64,000 nucleotides of DNA from Mucilaginibacter paludis DSM 18603 (GTDB lineage: Bacteria > Bacteroidota > Bacteroidia > Sphingobacteriales > Sphingobacteriaceae): assembly GCF_000166195.2 (NCBI RefSeq), contig NZ_CM001403.1, positions 4,172,432 through 4,236,431 of the forward strand. Direction: 5' to 3'. The position numbers and the translations under genes were made by a program. Positions 8,904 to 15,913 of this stretch are shown one piece after another. The notes under the pieces are model-generated. The model was given only the letters and a program-made list of their open reading frames with translations. It did not search any database and was not told the DNA's origin. How positions within the stretch are numbered: the stretch's first letter is position 1; every line of letters begins with the position of its first letter.

Positions 8904-9926
8904 TTATTCTTTTTTATTTACCGGGATAGCCTGGCAGTTTTTTGAACAAACACAGGCATCGCCCACACATTTATTTTGCTGCCATAAATCCAGGTTGCTG
9001 ATGGTTTGGTTTGCAATAGTTTGCAGGGTTTCTTTAGTTAAGTAAGCCTGGTGTGGCGTAACCAATACATTTTTATGCCGCATTAAAGTTTGCAGCACGG
9101 TATCTTTTATGGTATCATCCTCGTGATCTTCAAAAAACAAACCATTTTCGTACTCATAAACATCGAGGCCCAGGTAACCGATTTTGCCGCTATCTAATGC
9201 TTCCATCACATCTATGGTATCAATTACGGCCCCTTTAGATGTGTTGATGAGCATCACGCCATCCTTCATTTGGTCAAGTGTGTCTTTATTGATGATATGC
9301 CTTGTAAACGGAGTAAGCGGCACATGTAACGAAATAATATCAGCCGAGGTGAGCAGGTTAGCCAGTGTTACGCGTTCGGCATATTGAGCTGTTTCGGGGT
9401 AGTGTATATCGTAACCTAATACTTTGCAGCCTAAGCCACTAAATATTTTGGATACCAACTGCCCGATATTACCCATACCTATAATGCCAACTGTTTTATC
9501 AGCGAAGTTGAAGCCTACCAAATCGTCGTTCCTGAAATCGAAAAGATGGCTATGCTGATCGGCAGTAATTAAATGGCGGTTAAGGGCAAAGGCAAGCGCT
9601 ACGGCATGCTCGGCAATAGCATCTGGCGGATAGCTGGGTACGTTTGATATTTTTATGCCCAAACGGGTAGCTGATGCGGTATCAATATGTTCGGTATCTG
9701 CAGTGCGGGTAGCAATATATTTAATGCCCAACGCCGCTAATTTTTCAATTACCGGCGCCGAAACATCATCATTACTAAACACAATTACAGCATTTTTACC
9801 TTCGGCAAAGGAAACGGTATCAAGGCTCAATGGGTTTGATATTAAGGTAATATCGTGTTTTTTTTGATTGGCCTTGGCCAAAAATTCCTTCTCAAAAGGT
9901 TTTATACTGTATGCTACCGCTTTCAT
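8904..9926 (-). CDS. ldhA: D-lactate dehydrogenase-type 2-hydroxyacid dehydrogenase with a Cys-rich C-terminus
   Basis: An NAD-dependent D-isomer-specific 2-hydroxyacid dehydrogenase, most like fermentative D-LDH, which reduces pyruvate to D-lactate. Seen: the nucleotide-binding GMGNIGQ motif, LINTSKGAVIDT (Lys where many family members have Arg), DVYEYE with the catalytic-base partner Glu, and TPHQAY with the catalytic His. The last ~20 residues carry four cysteines (C320, C325, C327, C331) spaced C-x4-C-x-C-x3-C, which the catalytic fold does not need. A TTG two codons upstream also opens the frame, but the ATG at 9926 is the natural start. It is the first gene of an operon with hemN. Confidence 0.9.
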   Translation of the reverse strand: MKAVAYSIKPFEKEFLAKANQKKHDITLISNPLSLDTVSFAEGKNAVIVFSNDDVSAPVIEKLAALGIKYIATRTADTEHIDTASATRLGIKISNVPSYPPDAIAEHAVALAFALNRHLITADQHSHLFDFRNDDLVGFNFADKTVGIIGMGNIGQLVSKIFSGLGCKVLGYDIHYPETAQYAERVTLANLLTSADIISLHVPLTPFTRHIINKDTLDQMKDGVMLINTSKGAVIDTIDVMEALDSGKIGYLGLDVYEYENGLFFEDHEDDTIKDTVLQTLMRHKNVLVTPHQAYLTKETLQTIANQTISNLDLWQQNKCVGDACVCSKNCQAIPVNKKE

Positions 9927-9945
9927 CCGCAATTTTTTTGTATAG

Positions 9946-9953
9946 CAAAGTTA
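9946..9953 (-). promoter_or_regulatory. -7 element of the ldhA-hemN promoter
   Basis: TAACTTTG on the minus strand exactly matches the Bacteroidota sigma-A -7 consensus TAnnTTTG and lies about 20 bp upstream of the ldhA start. No TTTG/TTG element is seen near -33, as expected for a promoter that needs an activator. Confidence 0.65.
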
Positions 9954-9972
9954 TCGGTAATGGCTTTGCCAC

Positions 9973-9992
9973 GGCGTGAGCAGTGTCAGTAA
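9973..9992 (-). promoter_or_regulatory. CRP/FNR-type box at about -40 of ldhA-hemN
   Basis: TGA-N6-TCA core centred at 9982.5 (TTACTGA-N6-TCACGCC on the minus strand). With a start near 9942 it is centred at about -40, the classical class II activator position. Confidence 0.55.
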
Positions 9993-9994
9993 GA

Positions 9995-10014
9995 AAAGTG
10001 ATCTATGTCAGTTT
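9995..10014 (-). promoter_or_regulatory. CRP/FNR-type box at about -62 of ldhA-hemN
   Basis: AAAGTGA-N6-TCAGTTT on the plus strand, centred at 10004.5, exactly 22 bp (two helical turns) from the neighbouring box. It overlaps the stop codon of the upstream regulator gene. Confidence 0.6.
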
Positions 10015-11060
10015 TTCATTTTAGAAAGTCGTACCGCATCCAGTATCGTAATCGTGCTCCCTTTTTTATCAATCAGCCCTTCGTCTTTAAAATCCGAAAG
10101 GGTACGGCTAACTGTTTCGGTGGCCATACCGGCCATTGCGGCCAGGTCTTCCCTCGTTATTTTAAAGCTTTCAATGTTTCCATCATGCTGTTTGTGTAGC
10201 CTGAGCATCGCTTCGGCCATTCTTTTTCGTACCGAGTGGTAGGCTAACTGCAGTAATTGATCTTCTTTTTCGCGGATATCACTTGCAAGCAGTTTGATAA
10301 ACTCGCGTGCCACATCGGGATATAAATTTAATAACGGCTCAAGCAAATCCTTTGGTATCAGGCAAAGCGAACTATCCTCTAAAGCGGTTGCCGTATCAGA
10401 GTAGGCTTCATTAGCCAGCATGGCATGTATACCAAGGTAATTGTCGGCCACGTAAATGCCTGTCATCAGTTCACGTCCGTCTTCGGCCAGTTTAATGGTT
10501 TTTACCCTGCCGCTCAATATCAGGTAAAGGCCATTGCCTTTATCGCCCTCATAATATATTACCTGGTTTTTTTTAAACTGGCGGTATTTACGCTCCTGGA
10601 TAATCTTCTTCAATTCGGCAAGGCCATTGTTTTTAGAAACCAGTGTGCTTAAGTTATCCAATGATTTACTATAGAAGTTTTTTTGAATTACCTTTTTCTT
10701 TAACCTGCTTTCAATGGCATTTAAAAGATCCATATCATCAAACGGTTTGGTAAGGTAATCATCGGCACCCATTTCCATGCCTTTGCGCAGGTCAACGCGC
10801 TCGGCTTTGGCGGTTAAAAATATAAAGGGTATAGTTGCAGTTTCGGGGTTTTTATTCAACATGTATAGTACACCGTAACCATCCAGCTCGGGCATCATAA
10901 TATCGCACAAAATAATGTCAGGCAAGTTTTTAACTGCCAGATCTACGCCTTTTTTGCCATTATTGGCTTCGTAAACCTCGTAGTTAGCTAATTCCAGTAT
11001 TTCTACTACATTCTCCCGAATGTCATTATTATCTTCAATGATCAGTACTTTTTTATTCAT
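10008..11060 (-). CDS. Response regulator: receiver domain fused to CRP/FNR cNMP-like and HTH domains
   Basis: A 350-residue transcription factor with an N-terminal CheY-like receiver (about 1-120; acidic E9, D10; phospho-acceptor D53; switch Lys in TKPFDD), a CRP-type effector fold (about 145-265) and a C-terminal Crp winged helix. The recognition helix ETVSR (E315, S318, R319) is the FNR/FixK ExxSR type that reads TGA half-sites. The cysteine cluster of FNR is missing, so oxygen is probably not sensed by an Fe-S cluster here but through phosphorylation. Its start lies 8 bp inside the 3' end of the FixL-like kinase gene, making a kinase-regulator operon. In effect FixJ input and FixK output are combined in one protein. 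Confidence 0.92.
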   Translation of the reverse strand: MNKKVLIIEDNNDIRENVVEILELANYEVYEANNGKKGVDLAVKNLPDIILCDIMMPELDGYGVLYMLNKNPETATIPFIFLTAKAERVDLRKGMEMGADDYLTKPFDDMDLLNAIESRLKKKVIQKNFYSKSLDNLSTLVSKNNGLAELKKIIQERKYRQFKKNQVIYYEGDKGNGLYLILSGRVKTIKLAEDGRELMTGIYVADNYLGIHAMLANEAYSDTATALEDSSLCLIPKDLLEPLLNLYPDVAREFIKLLASDIREKEDQLLQLAYHSVRKRMAEAMLRLHKQHDGNIESFKITREDLAAMAGMATETVSRTLSDFKDEGLIDKKGSTITILDAVRLSKMKN

Positions 11061-12243
11061 TTTGTGGAAATAAGATAGTAAACGATGTGCCCTGGTTAAC
11101 GCTGCTTTTAAAGTTAATTTTGCCCTTCATCAAATCGGTATAACGGGCTATAATATTTAAACCCAGGCCTGTGCCTGGTATGTTGCCTGTGTTATGCGCC
11201 CTGAAAAATGCCTCAAACAAATGTTTTTGATCAGCTTCAGGGATACCTATCCCATTATCTTTGATAGTTACTATGCAATGATGATCATTTATCTCGGTAT
11301 TGAACTCAATAAAAGTATTCTCTCCAGAATATTTGATCGCGTTGGCGATAAGATTAATAATGCAGTTTTTTAACAGGTTAGGATCTAACTTAACGGTGCT
11401 TGATATGCCGGTATGCTGGTAGATGATGTTTTGGTTTTGCTTGGCTACCATCTGCATTTCTTCAGTTATTTCTTCGGAAAGTTTAACCAGGTCAAAATTA
11501 TGGAACGATGGTTCAACCTTGCCAGCCTCCAGTTTCTCCAACGACAGGAAATCGTTTAATATCGTTGTTAAATTCCCTACAGCATTTTTTATTTTGGCAA
11601 CATGCTTAGCTATGTTGGGATTATCAAACGGCTGCGCATATTTATCTATCAACGAGGCCGATAGCTGTACTGCGCTTAAAGGCGTTCTAAACTCGTGCGA
11701 AGCCATAGACACAAAGCGGCTTTTGAGTTGGCTCAGTTCTTTCTCCTTTTCGAGCGATAAGCTTACTTCCTCTTTAGCTTGCTGTAAGGCCTCAACGGTT
11801 TTTTTTAATGATTGTGTACGTATCTCCACAAGCTCTTCCAGGCGCATGGCATATTCTCTTAAGGTTTCTTCAGCCTCTTTTTCGCGGCTCAGATCGTGAA
11901 TAATACCAGTATAAATTTTTCGCCCGGAGTACTGCACCTCGCTAACTCCTAATCTGAACGGAAACTCTGTGCCATCCTTGCGCAAGCCCTTTACCTCGCG
12001 CCCGATACCGATAATATGGGGTTTGCCCGTATTGTTGTAACGATTGAGATAGTCGTCGTGGCGCTCGCTGTCCGGCGGGGGCATTAACATGGATATATTT
12101 TTACCAATCACATCTTCTGGCACATGCTGAAAGAGTTTGCAAGCTGCAGGATTTATAGACTCTATGCGCCCCCTTTCATCAATGGTAATAATGCCATCAA
12201 TAGCATTTTGTATAATAGCGGTTAGCAGGGCGGCATTTTCCAT
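11053..12243 (-). CDS. FixL-like haem-PAS sensor histidine kinase
   Basis: A 396-residue soluble kinase. The PAS domain (about 5-120) closely follows rhizobial FixL: H62 in RHDDYL and R82 in GIGREV are 20 residues apart, as are the proximal haem ligand H200 and distal R220 of Bradyrhizobium FixL, and the PHIIGIGR segment is shared. A coiled coil (about 130-170) leads to the HisKA H-box (ASHEFRTPL) and an HATPase with NLIANAIKYS, DNGIGIP and GTGLGLN. I infer an O2-controlled kinase phosphorylating the receiver-CRP protein encoded next to it. A TTG at 12279 also opens the frame, but the ATG at 12243 fits the promoter and aligns with the paralogue at 12775. Confidence 0.92.
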   Translation of the reverse strand: MENAALLTAIIQNAIDGIITIDERGRIESINPAACKLFQHVPEDVIGKNISMLMPPPDSERHDDYLNRYNNTGKPHIIGIGREVKGLRKDGTEFPFRLGVSEVQYSGRKIYTGIIHDLSREKEAEETLREYAMRLEELVEIRTQSLKKTVEALQQAKEEVSLSLEKEKELSQLKSRFVSMASHEFRTPLSAVQLSASLIDKYAQPFDNPNIAKHVAKIKNAVGNLTTILNDFLSLEKLEAGKVEPSFHNFDLVKLSEEITEEMQMVAKQNQNIIYQHTGISSTVKLDPNLLKNCIINLIANAIKYSGENTFIEFNTEINDHHCIVTIKDNGIGIPEADQKHLFEAFFRAHNTGNIPGTGLGLNIIARYTDLMKGKINFKSSVNQGTSFTILFPQNE

Positions 12244-12276
12244 AACTGGTAATATGTTGACAATAATATCCTTTGG

Positions 12277-12284
12277 CAAATATC
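12277..12284 (-). promoter_or_regulatory. -7-like element of the FixL-like kinase promoter
   Basis: GATATTTG on the minus strand, one base from TAnnTTTG and identical to the element upstream of the gene at 6815. It implies a start near 12273 and a ~30-nt leader. Confidence 0.45.
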
Positions 12285-12325
12285 AAAAATGTAGAGCATA
12301 CAGAATGTAATTATTTTCAAGGTAG

Positions 12326-12345
12326 AAAGTGACATTGCTCACTTT
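12326..12345 (-). promoter_or_regulatory. CRP/FNR-type box, perfect palindrome, upstream of the kinase operon
   Basis: AAAGTGA-N6-TCACTTT with perfect 7-bp arms, the best match of this motif in the window. Its centre (12335.5) is about 62 bp upstream of the predicted start, suggesting the receiver-CRP regulator controls its own operon. Confidence 0.7.
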
Positions 12346-12774
12346 TATGTTCAATATTTTAGTTTAAATATACTTAAATGTTTTTAACTACCCGTTTTAC
12401 GCGGTTTGTTGTAGTAAAACAGTTGAATGATGGGCATCACCTTTTTACGTTGAAGTTATCATTTTTTAAAGGGGGATACCCGCATATTTTCGTGTGAAAA
12501 TTGATGTTGAAAACCTTTTGGGCCCACAAGCATGTATACTGTAGTGTTGGTGAGGCTTGGCAGCTGGTTGTTTTTTACACATACAATCATTGGCCGGGGT
12601 TAGTCAGTGTATAAATCCCTGGTGGGGTACCGTTAAGTATTTCGAGAGAATACCGGAAAAACTTGTTAAATAATGGCTCCGGTATTGATGGCTCGGCAAT
12701 TAGTAGGCCACATGAGGCTTTTAAACACAAGTAAATGCATCATGGTTTCTCAGCACAGCAATTTGACTCCAATT

Positions 12775-14019
12775 ATGAAAGACGCAGCTTTATTTAAGGC
12801 CGTTATTGAAAACGTGGTTGATGGCATTGTCGTCATCAATAAAAATGGTTTGATCAGGTGTGTTAACCCCTCGGCTTGTTTGTTATTCGGATACACCAGC
12901 GATGAGCTGTGCGGAAAGAATGTGAGTATGCTGATGCAAGCGCCTGAAGGTGCTCGGCATGCCGGATATGTAGAGCGCTACGAGCTAACAGGGCAAGCCG
13001 CTATTATAGGAAAGGGCAGGGAGGTTAAAGCGGTAAAAAAAGGCGGTATCGTTTTTCCGGCAAGGCTCGCAGTAGGCGAGGCCAGCCACGAGGATCAACA
13101 GGTATATATTGGTATCATTCACGATCTGAGCCTGGAAAAAGAAGCCGAAGAAAAATTGCAAAAATACACCAATAAACTGGAGGCTGTAGTTGAAGAGCGA
13201 ACCGGATTTCTGAAAAATATAGTGCATACACTGGAGCAGGCTAAAGATGAGGTAAATATTTCGCTACAGAAGGAGAGGGAAGTTAATCGCTTAAAAACGA
13301 GGTTTGTTTCAATGGCTTCGCACGAGTTTAGAACGCCTTTAAGCGGCATACAGCTTTCGGCTTCGTTAATTGAGTATTATTATAACCGCCAGGATAAGCA
13401 AAAGGTATTGAGCCATTTAAAAAAAATTAAAGTTTCGGTGGGCGAATTGACCGCGATTTTGGATGATTTTTTATCTGTGGAAAAAATAGAAGCCGGTAAA
13501 TTAAAGTCGTGTTTTAAGGAATTTGATATCCGCGAGATGTGTTTGGAGGTTATGGCCGAAGTAGGCACCCAATCCAAACCCAAACAAAAGATAAGATACA
13601 AGCATAAGGGTGATACCACAACAGTTTCTCTTGATTGCACGCTATTAAGGCATTGCCTGATTAATTTGCTTACAAACGCTATCAAATATTCGGGCGAAGA
13701 TGCTTTTATTCATATCGAAACCATTATCAACTCTAAAATGTACCATTTGCGCGTGCGCGATAATGGCATAGGTATACCTGCGAACGATCAGGCTAACCTT
13801 TTTGAGGCTTTTTTTAGGGCTCAAAATACAACCGGTATCCAGGGCACCGGTTTAGGCTTAAATATAGTTAAGCGTTATGCCGATATGATGAATGGCTTTG
13901 TTAGGTTTGAAAGTGTTGAAAACCAGGGATCTGTGTTTACCATATCGTTCCCCATAGCAAAGAAAAAAGCAAATTACAGCCGAGTTTGTGTTTGTGACGA
14001 GGATCATAGTTCGTGTTGA
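12775..14019 (+). CDS. Second FixL-like PAS sensor histidine kinase
   Basis: A paralogue of the kinase at 11053-12243, encoded divergently from it. PAS residues matching the FixL haem ligand and distal Arg are kept (H62 in RHAGY, R82 in GKGREV, numbered from this start), but PHIIGIGR has become AAIIGKGR, so the haem pocket may differ. HisKA (ASHEFRTPLSG) and HATPase motifs (NLLTNAIKYS, DNGIGIP, GTGLGLN) are intact. The frame also opens at 12673 and 12742. I use the Met that aligns with the paralogue (MKDAALF against MENAALL). No response-regulator gene adjoins it, so it may feed the receiver-CRP protein. Confidence 0.88.
   Translation: MKDAALFKAVIENVVDGIVVINKNGLIRCVNPSACLLFGYTSDELCGKNVSMLMQAPEGARHAGYVERYELTGQAAIIGKGREVKAVKKGGIVFPARLAVGEASHEDQQVYIGIIHDLSLEKEAEEKLQKYTNKLEAVVEERTGFLKNIVHTLEQAKDEVNISLQKEREVNRLKTRFVSMASHEFRTPLSGIQLSASLIEYYYNRQDKQKVLSHLKKIKVSVGELTAILDDFLSVEKIEAGKLKSCFKEFDIREMCLEVMAEVGTQSKPKQKIRYKHKGDTTTVSLDCTLLRHCLINLLTNAIKYSGEDAFIHIETIINSKMYHLRVRDNGIGIPANDQANLFEAFFRAQNTTGIQGTGLGLNIVKRYADMMNGFVRFESVENQGSVFTISFPIAKKKANYSRVCVCDEDHSSC
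13991..14010 (+). promoter_or_regulatory. CRP/FNR-type box at about -62 of hsp20
   Basis: TTTGTGA-N6-TCATAGT, centred at 14000.5, inside the 3' end of the kinase gene and 22 bp from a second box. The same spacing occurs upstream of ldhA-hemN. Confidence 0.45.
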
Positions 14020-14032
14020 TTATTGTCATGAT
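14013..14032 (+). promoter_or_regulatory. CRP/FNR-type box at about -40 of hsp20
   Basis: GTGTTGA-N6-TCATGAT, centred at 14022.5; its first half includes the kinase stop codon. A weak -7-like element (GACCTTTA, 14052-14059) would place the start near 14062. Confidence 0.4.
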
Positions 14033-14083
14033 AGCTCATTTTTAAATAACAGACCTTTATATCACAAAATAAAATCAACTGCT

Positions 14084-14515
14084 ATGTCAACTTTAATAAA
14101 ATCAAACGGCACTTCACCTCATGGAGCCAGAATGGAGGATTTTTGGAATACTGACAAGGTTTTTACAGGCGCGGCCCATGCCGACCAATGGTTTCCGCCT
14201 GTTAACATCCGCGACTCGAAAAAAACCTATGAGCTTGAAATAGCTGCACCCGGCTTTGAAAAAGAGGATTTTAAAATTACTACCGAAAATGGCCTGATGA
14301 CAATAATTGCCGAAACCAGTGACGAGAAAAGTGAAGTTAATGGAAATTATGCACGGCAAGAGTTTTCGCGTGCTGCTTTTAGCCGTACGTTTACTCTTCC
14401 TGATAATGTAGTTGAAGATAACATTAAGGCTCATTACAAAAACGGTTTACTTACCGTTGCTATGGATAAAGCTTTTAGCTGTTTTAGCGCAAAAAAAGAA
14501 ATTGTTGTAGAATAG
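14084..14515 (+). CDS. Hsp20/alpha-crystallin small heat-shock protein
   Basis: A 143-residue holdase chaperone. The alpha-crystallin domain spans about residues 38-142, from PPVNIRDSKKTYELEIAAPGF to the C-terminus, with the family's A-x-x-x-n-G-L-L pattern at AHYKNGLLTVA. The C-terminal extension is very short and I do not see a clear IxI motif. The frame opens at 13988, but the Met at 14084 follows the upstream stop and gives normal Hsp20 length. A terminator follows at 14591. Control by the upstream paired boxes would be unusual for a chaperone in many phyla, but hypoxia-induced Hsp20 proteins exist. Confidence 0.92.
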   Translation: MSTLIKSNGTSPHGARMEDFWNTDKVFTGAAHADQWFPPVNIRDSKKTYELEIAAPGFEKEDFKITTENGLMTIIAETSDEKSEVNGNYARQEFSRAAFSRTFTLPDNVVEDNIKAHYKNGLLTVAMDKAFSCFSAKKEIVVE

Positions 14516-14590
14516 GCTTAATAGCTTGTTTAGTATAAAGATTTAATACCAACTGATCTCGGATAAAATAAACTATTGAATTAAGAGGAG

Positions 14591-14623
14591 AAAAAGCGGC
14601 ATAATCATTATGTCGCTTTTTTT
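14591..14623 (+). terminator. Intrinsic terminator after hsp20
   Basis: A 14-bp stem (arms 14591-14604 and 14608-14621, one G-T pair) with a TCA loop, running into a T tract. Confidence 0.85.
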
Positions 14624-14683
14624 ATTTCTTTAATAACAGCAACTACAGCTATAATGGCAAGGTACTTGGTAAATATAAATTGG

Positions 14684-14717
14684 TTATTGATTAGAACATT
14701 ATTTTAATAATCAATAA
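14684..14717 (+). promoter_or_regulatory. Inverted repeat upstream of the FIST gene
   Basis: TTATTGATTA and its exact reverse complement are separated by 14 bp, ending 47 bp before the FIST start. It may be an operator, but the AT-rich arms make chance a real possibility. Confidence 0.35.
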
Positions 14718-14764
14718 ATTTATTCACTTTTATTGTTCCTTAATTGAACCGTTGACAGCCTGTT

Positions 14765-15907
14765 ATGCAAACAAGACAACATCTTTTTTTGAATAGTGTA
14801 TGGGATGATGCTCCCTCAGGGTTAAATGCCGGTAAATGCCAGTTGGTTTTGGCATTCGGGTCGTCCGAGAGTATTGTAAAGCCAGAGGTATTCCAATATT
14901 TAAAAGCAAGCTACCCCCAGGCAGATATTGTTTTTTCGTCAACTGCAGGCGAAATAATGAACGACTCGGTTTATGATCATAGTGTGGCAGCAACGGCTGT
15001 CGAGCTGGAGAAAAACAAGGTTAGATGTGTAAAAACTAACATTAACCAACATAACAACAGCTTTGAAGCCGGCAACTTCTTGATGAAGCAGTTAGCACAG
15101 GATGATTTACGCTGCATCTTTATAATTTCTGACGGAACCTTTGTAAACGGTAGCGAACTGGTTAACGGGTTTAATGAAGCTAATCATCTGAACGTACCTG
15201 TTACGGGCGGTTTGGCAGGTGATGCAGACCGGTTTGAAAAAACATTTACCGGCCTCAACGAGATTCCGTCACAAGGTAATGTGATAGCTGTTGGTTTTTA
15301 TGGTTCTGGTTTATTGGTTGGGCATGGATCATTTGGCGGCTGGGACGAGTTTGGACATGAGCGTACGATAACCCGGTCTGATAAAAATGTATTATACGAA
15401 ATAGATCATAAAAACGCACTCGATCTTTACAAGCAGTACCTGGGTGATTATGTGAATGAGCTACCGGGTTCGGCCTTGCTTTTCCCGCTCTCCATCAAAA
15501 TCAATGGCTCCGAAGAGAATTTGGTGAGAACGATATTGAGCGTTAATGAAGAAGCCAAATCAATGACGTTTGCTGGTAACCTGCCCGAAGGCAGCAAAGT
15601 AAGATTAATGAAAGCCAACTTTGATAAACTGATAGATGCCTCGTCAATTGCAGCAACAAACTCTTACAGCAGCATCGGGAGCCAACACCATGAACCTGAT
15701 TTGGCTATACTGGTTAGCTGTGTTGGCCGGAAGCTGATACTCCAGGAGCGGACTGACGAGGAAGTGATAGCCGCCAGAGAAGTGCTTGGCAGTAAAGTTA
15801 CCATAACAGGCTTTTACTCTTACGGAGAGATATCGCCATTTAGCGCAGAGTCAAAATGCGAACTGCACAACCAAACCATGACGATTACAACACTAACAGA
15901 GATCTGA
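14765..15907 (+). CDS. FIST domain sensor protein (NosP-like candidate)
   Basis: A 380-residue soluble protein with FIST_N (about 25-215; STAGEI, GGLAGD and the F-G-S-G segment are visible) and FIST_C (about 220-360; ends with FYSYGEISPF). FIST proteins are sensory modules; the NosP subgroup binds haem and signals nitric oxide to a hybrid kinase encoded beside it. Here a hybrid kinase gene starts 6 bp downstream, the same layout. Whether this protein binds haem cannot be decided from sequence by eye; other FIST proteins are thought to bind small ligands such as amino acids. Confidence 0.88.
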   Translation: MQTRQHLFLNSVWDDAPSGLNAGKCQLVLAFGSSESIVKPEVFQYLKASYPQADIVFSSTAGEIMNDSVYDHSVAATAVELEKNKVRCVKTNINQHNNSFEAGNFLMKQLAQDDLRCIFIISDGTFVNGSELVNGFNEANHLNVPVTGGLAGDADRFEKTFTGLNEIPSQGNVIAVGFYGSGLLVGHGSFGGWDEFGHERTITRSDKNVLYEIDHKNALDLYKQYLGDYVNELPGSALLFPLSIKINGSEENLVRTILSVNEEAKSMTFAGNLPEGSKVRLMKANFDKLIDASSIAATNSYSSIGSQHHEPDLAILVSCVGRKLILQERTDEEVIAAREVLGSKVTITGFYSYGEISPFSAESKCELHNQTMTITTLTEI

Positions 15908-15913
15908 TAATTT

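Larger units (their letters stand above)
12244..12672. other. Divergent intergenic region between two FixL-like kinase genes
   Basis: No gene is supported here. It holds a kinase promoter with its CRP/FNR-type box on the minus strand. Nearer the plus-strand kinase gene it has weaker TGA-N6-TCA (12424-12443) and TGA-N5-TCA (12451-12461) motifs. Confidence 0.6.

Noticed and set aside
11423..11899. 158-codon plus-strand frame opposite the FixL-like kinase
   Set aside because: Antisense shadow; Ser/Cys-rich composition typical of reverse-strand reading of a kinase gene.
12424..12461. TGA-N6-TCAC and TGA-N5-TCA motifs upstream of the second FixL-like kinase
   Set aside because: The second has the wrong spacer and no convincing -7 element is correctly placed; noted only in the region entry.
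14655..14670. TGGCAAGGTACTTGGT as a sigma-54 promoter for the FIST gene
   Set aside because: The essential GC of the -12 element is GG and the -24 is TGGCAA; it is 95 bp from the start, so the support is too weak.
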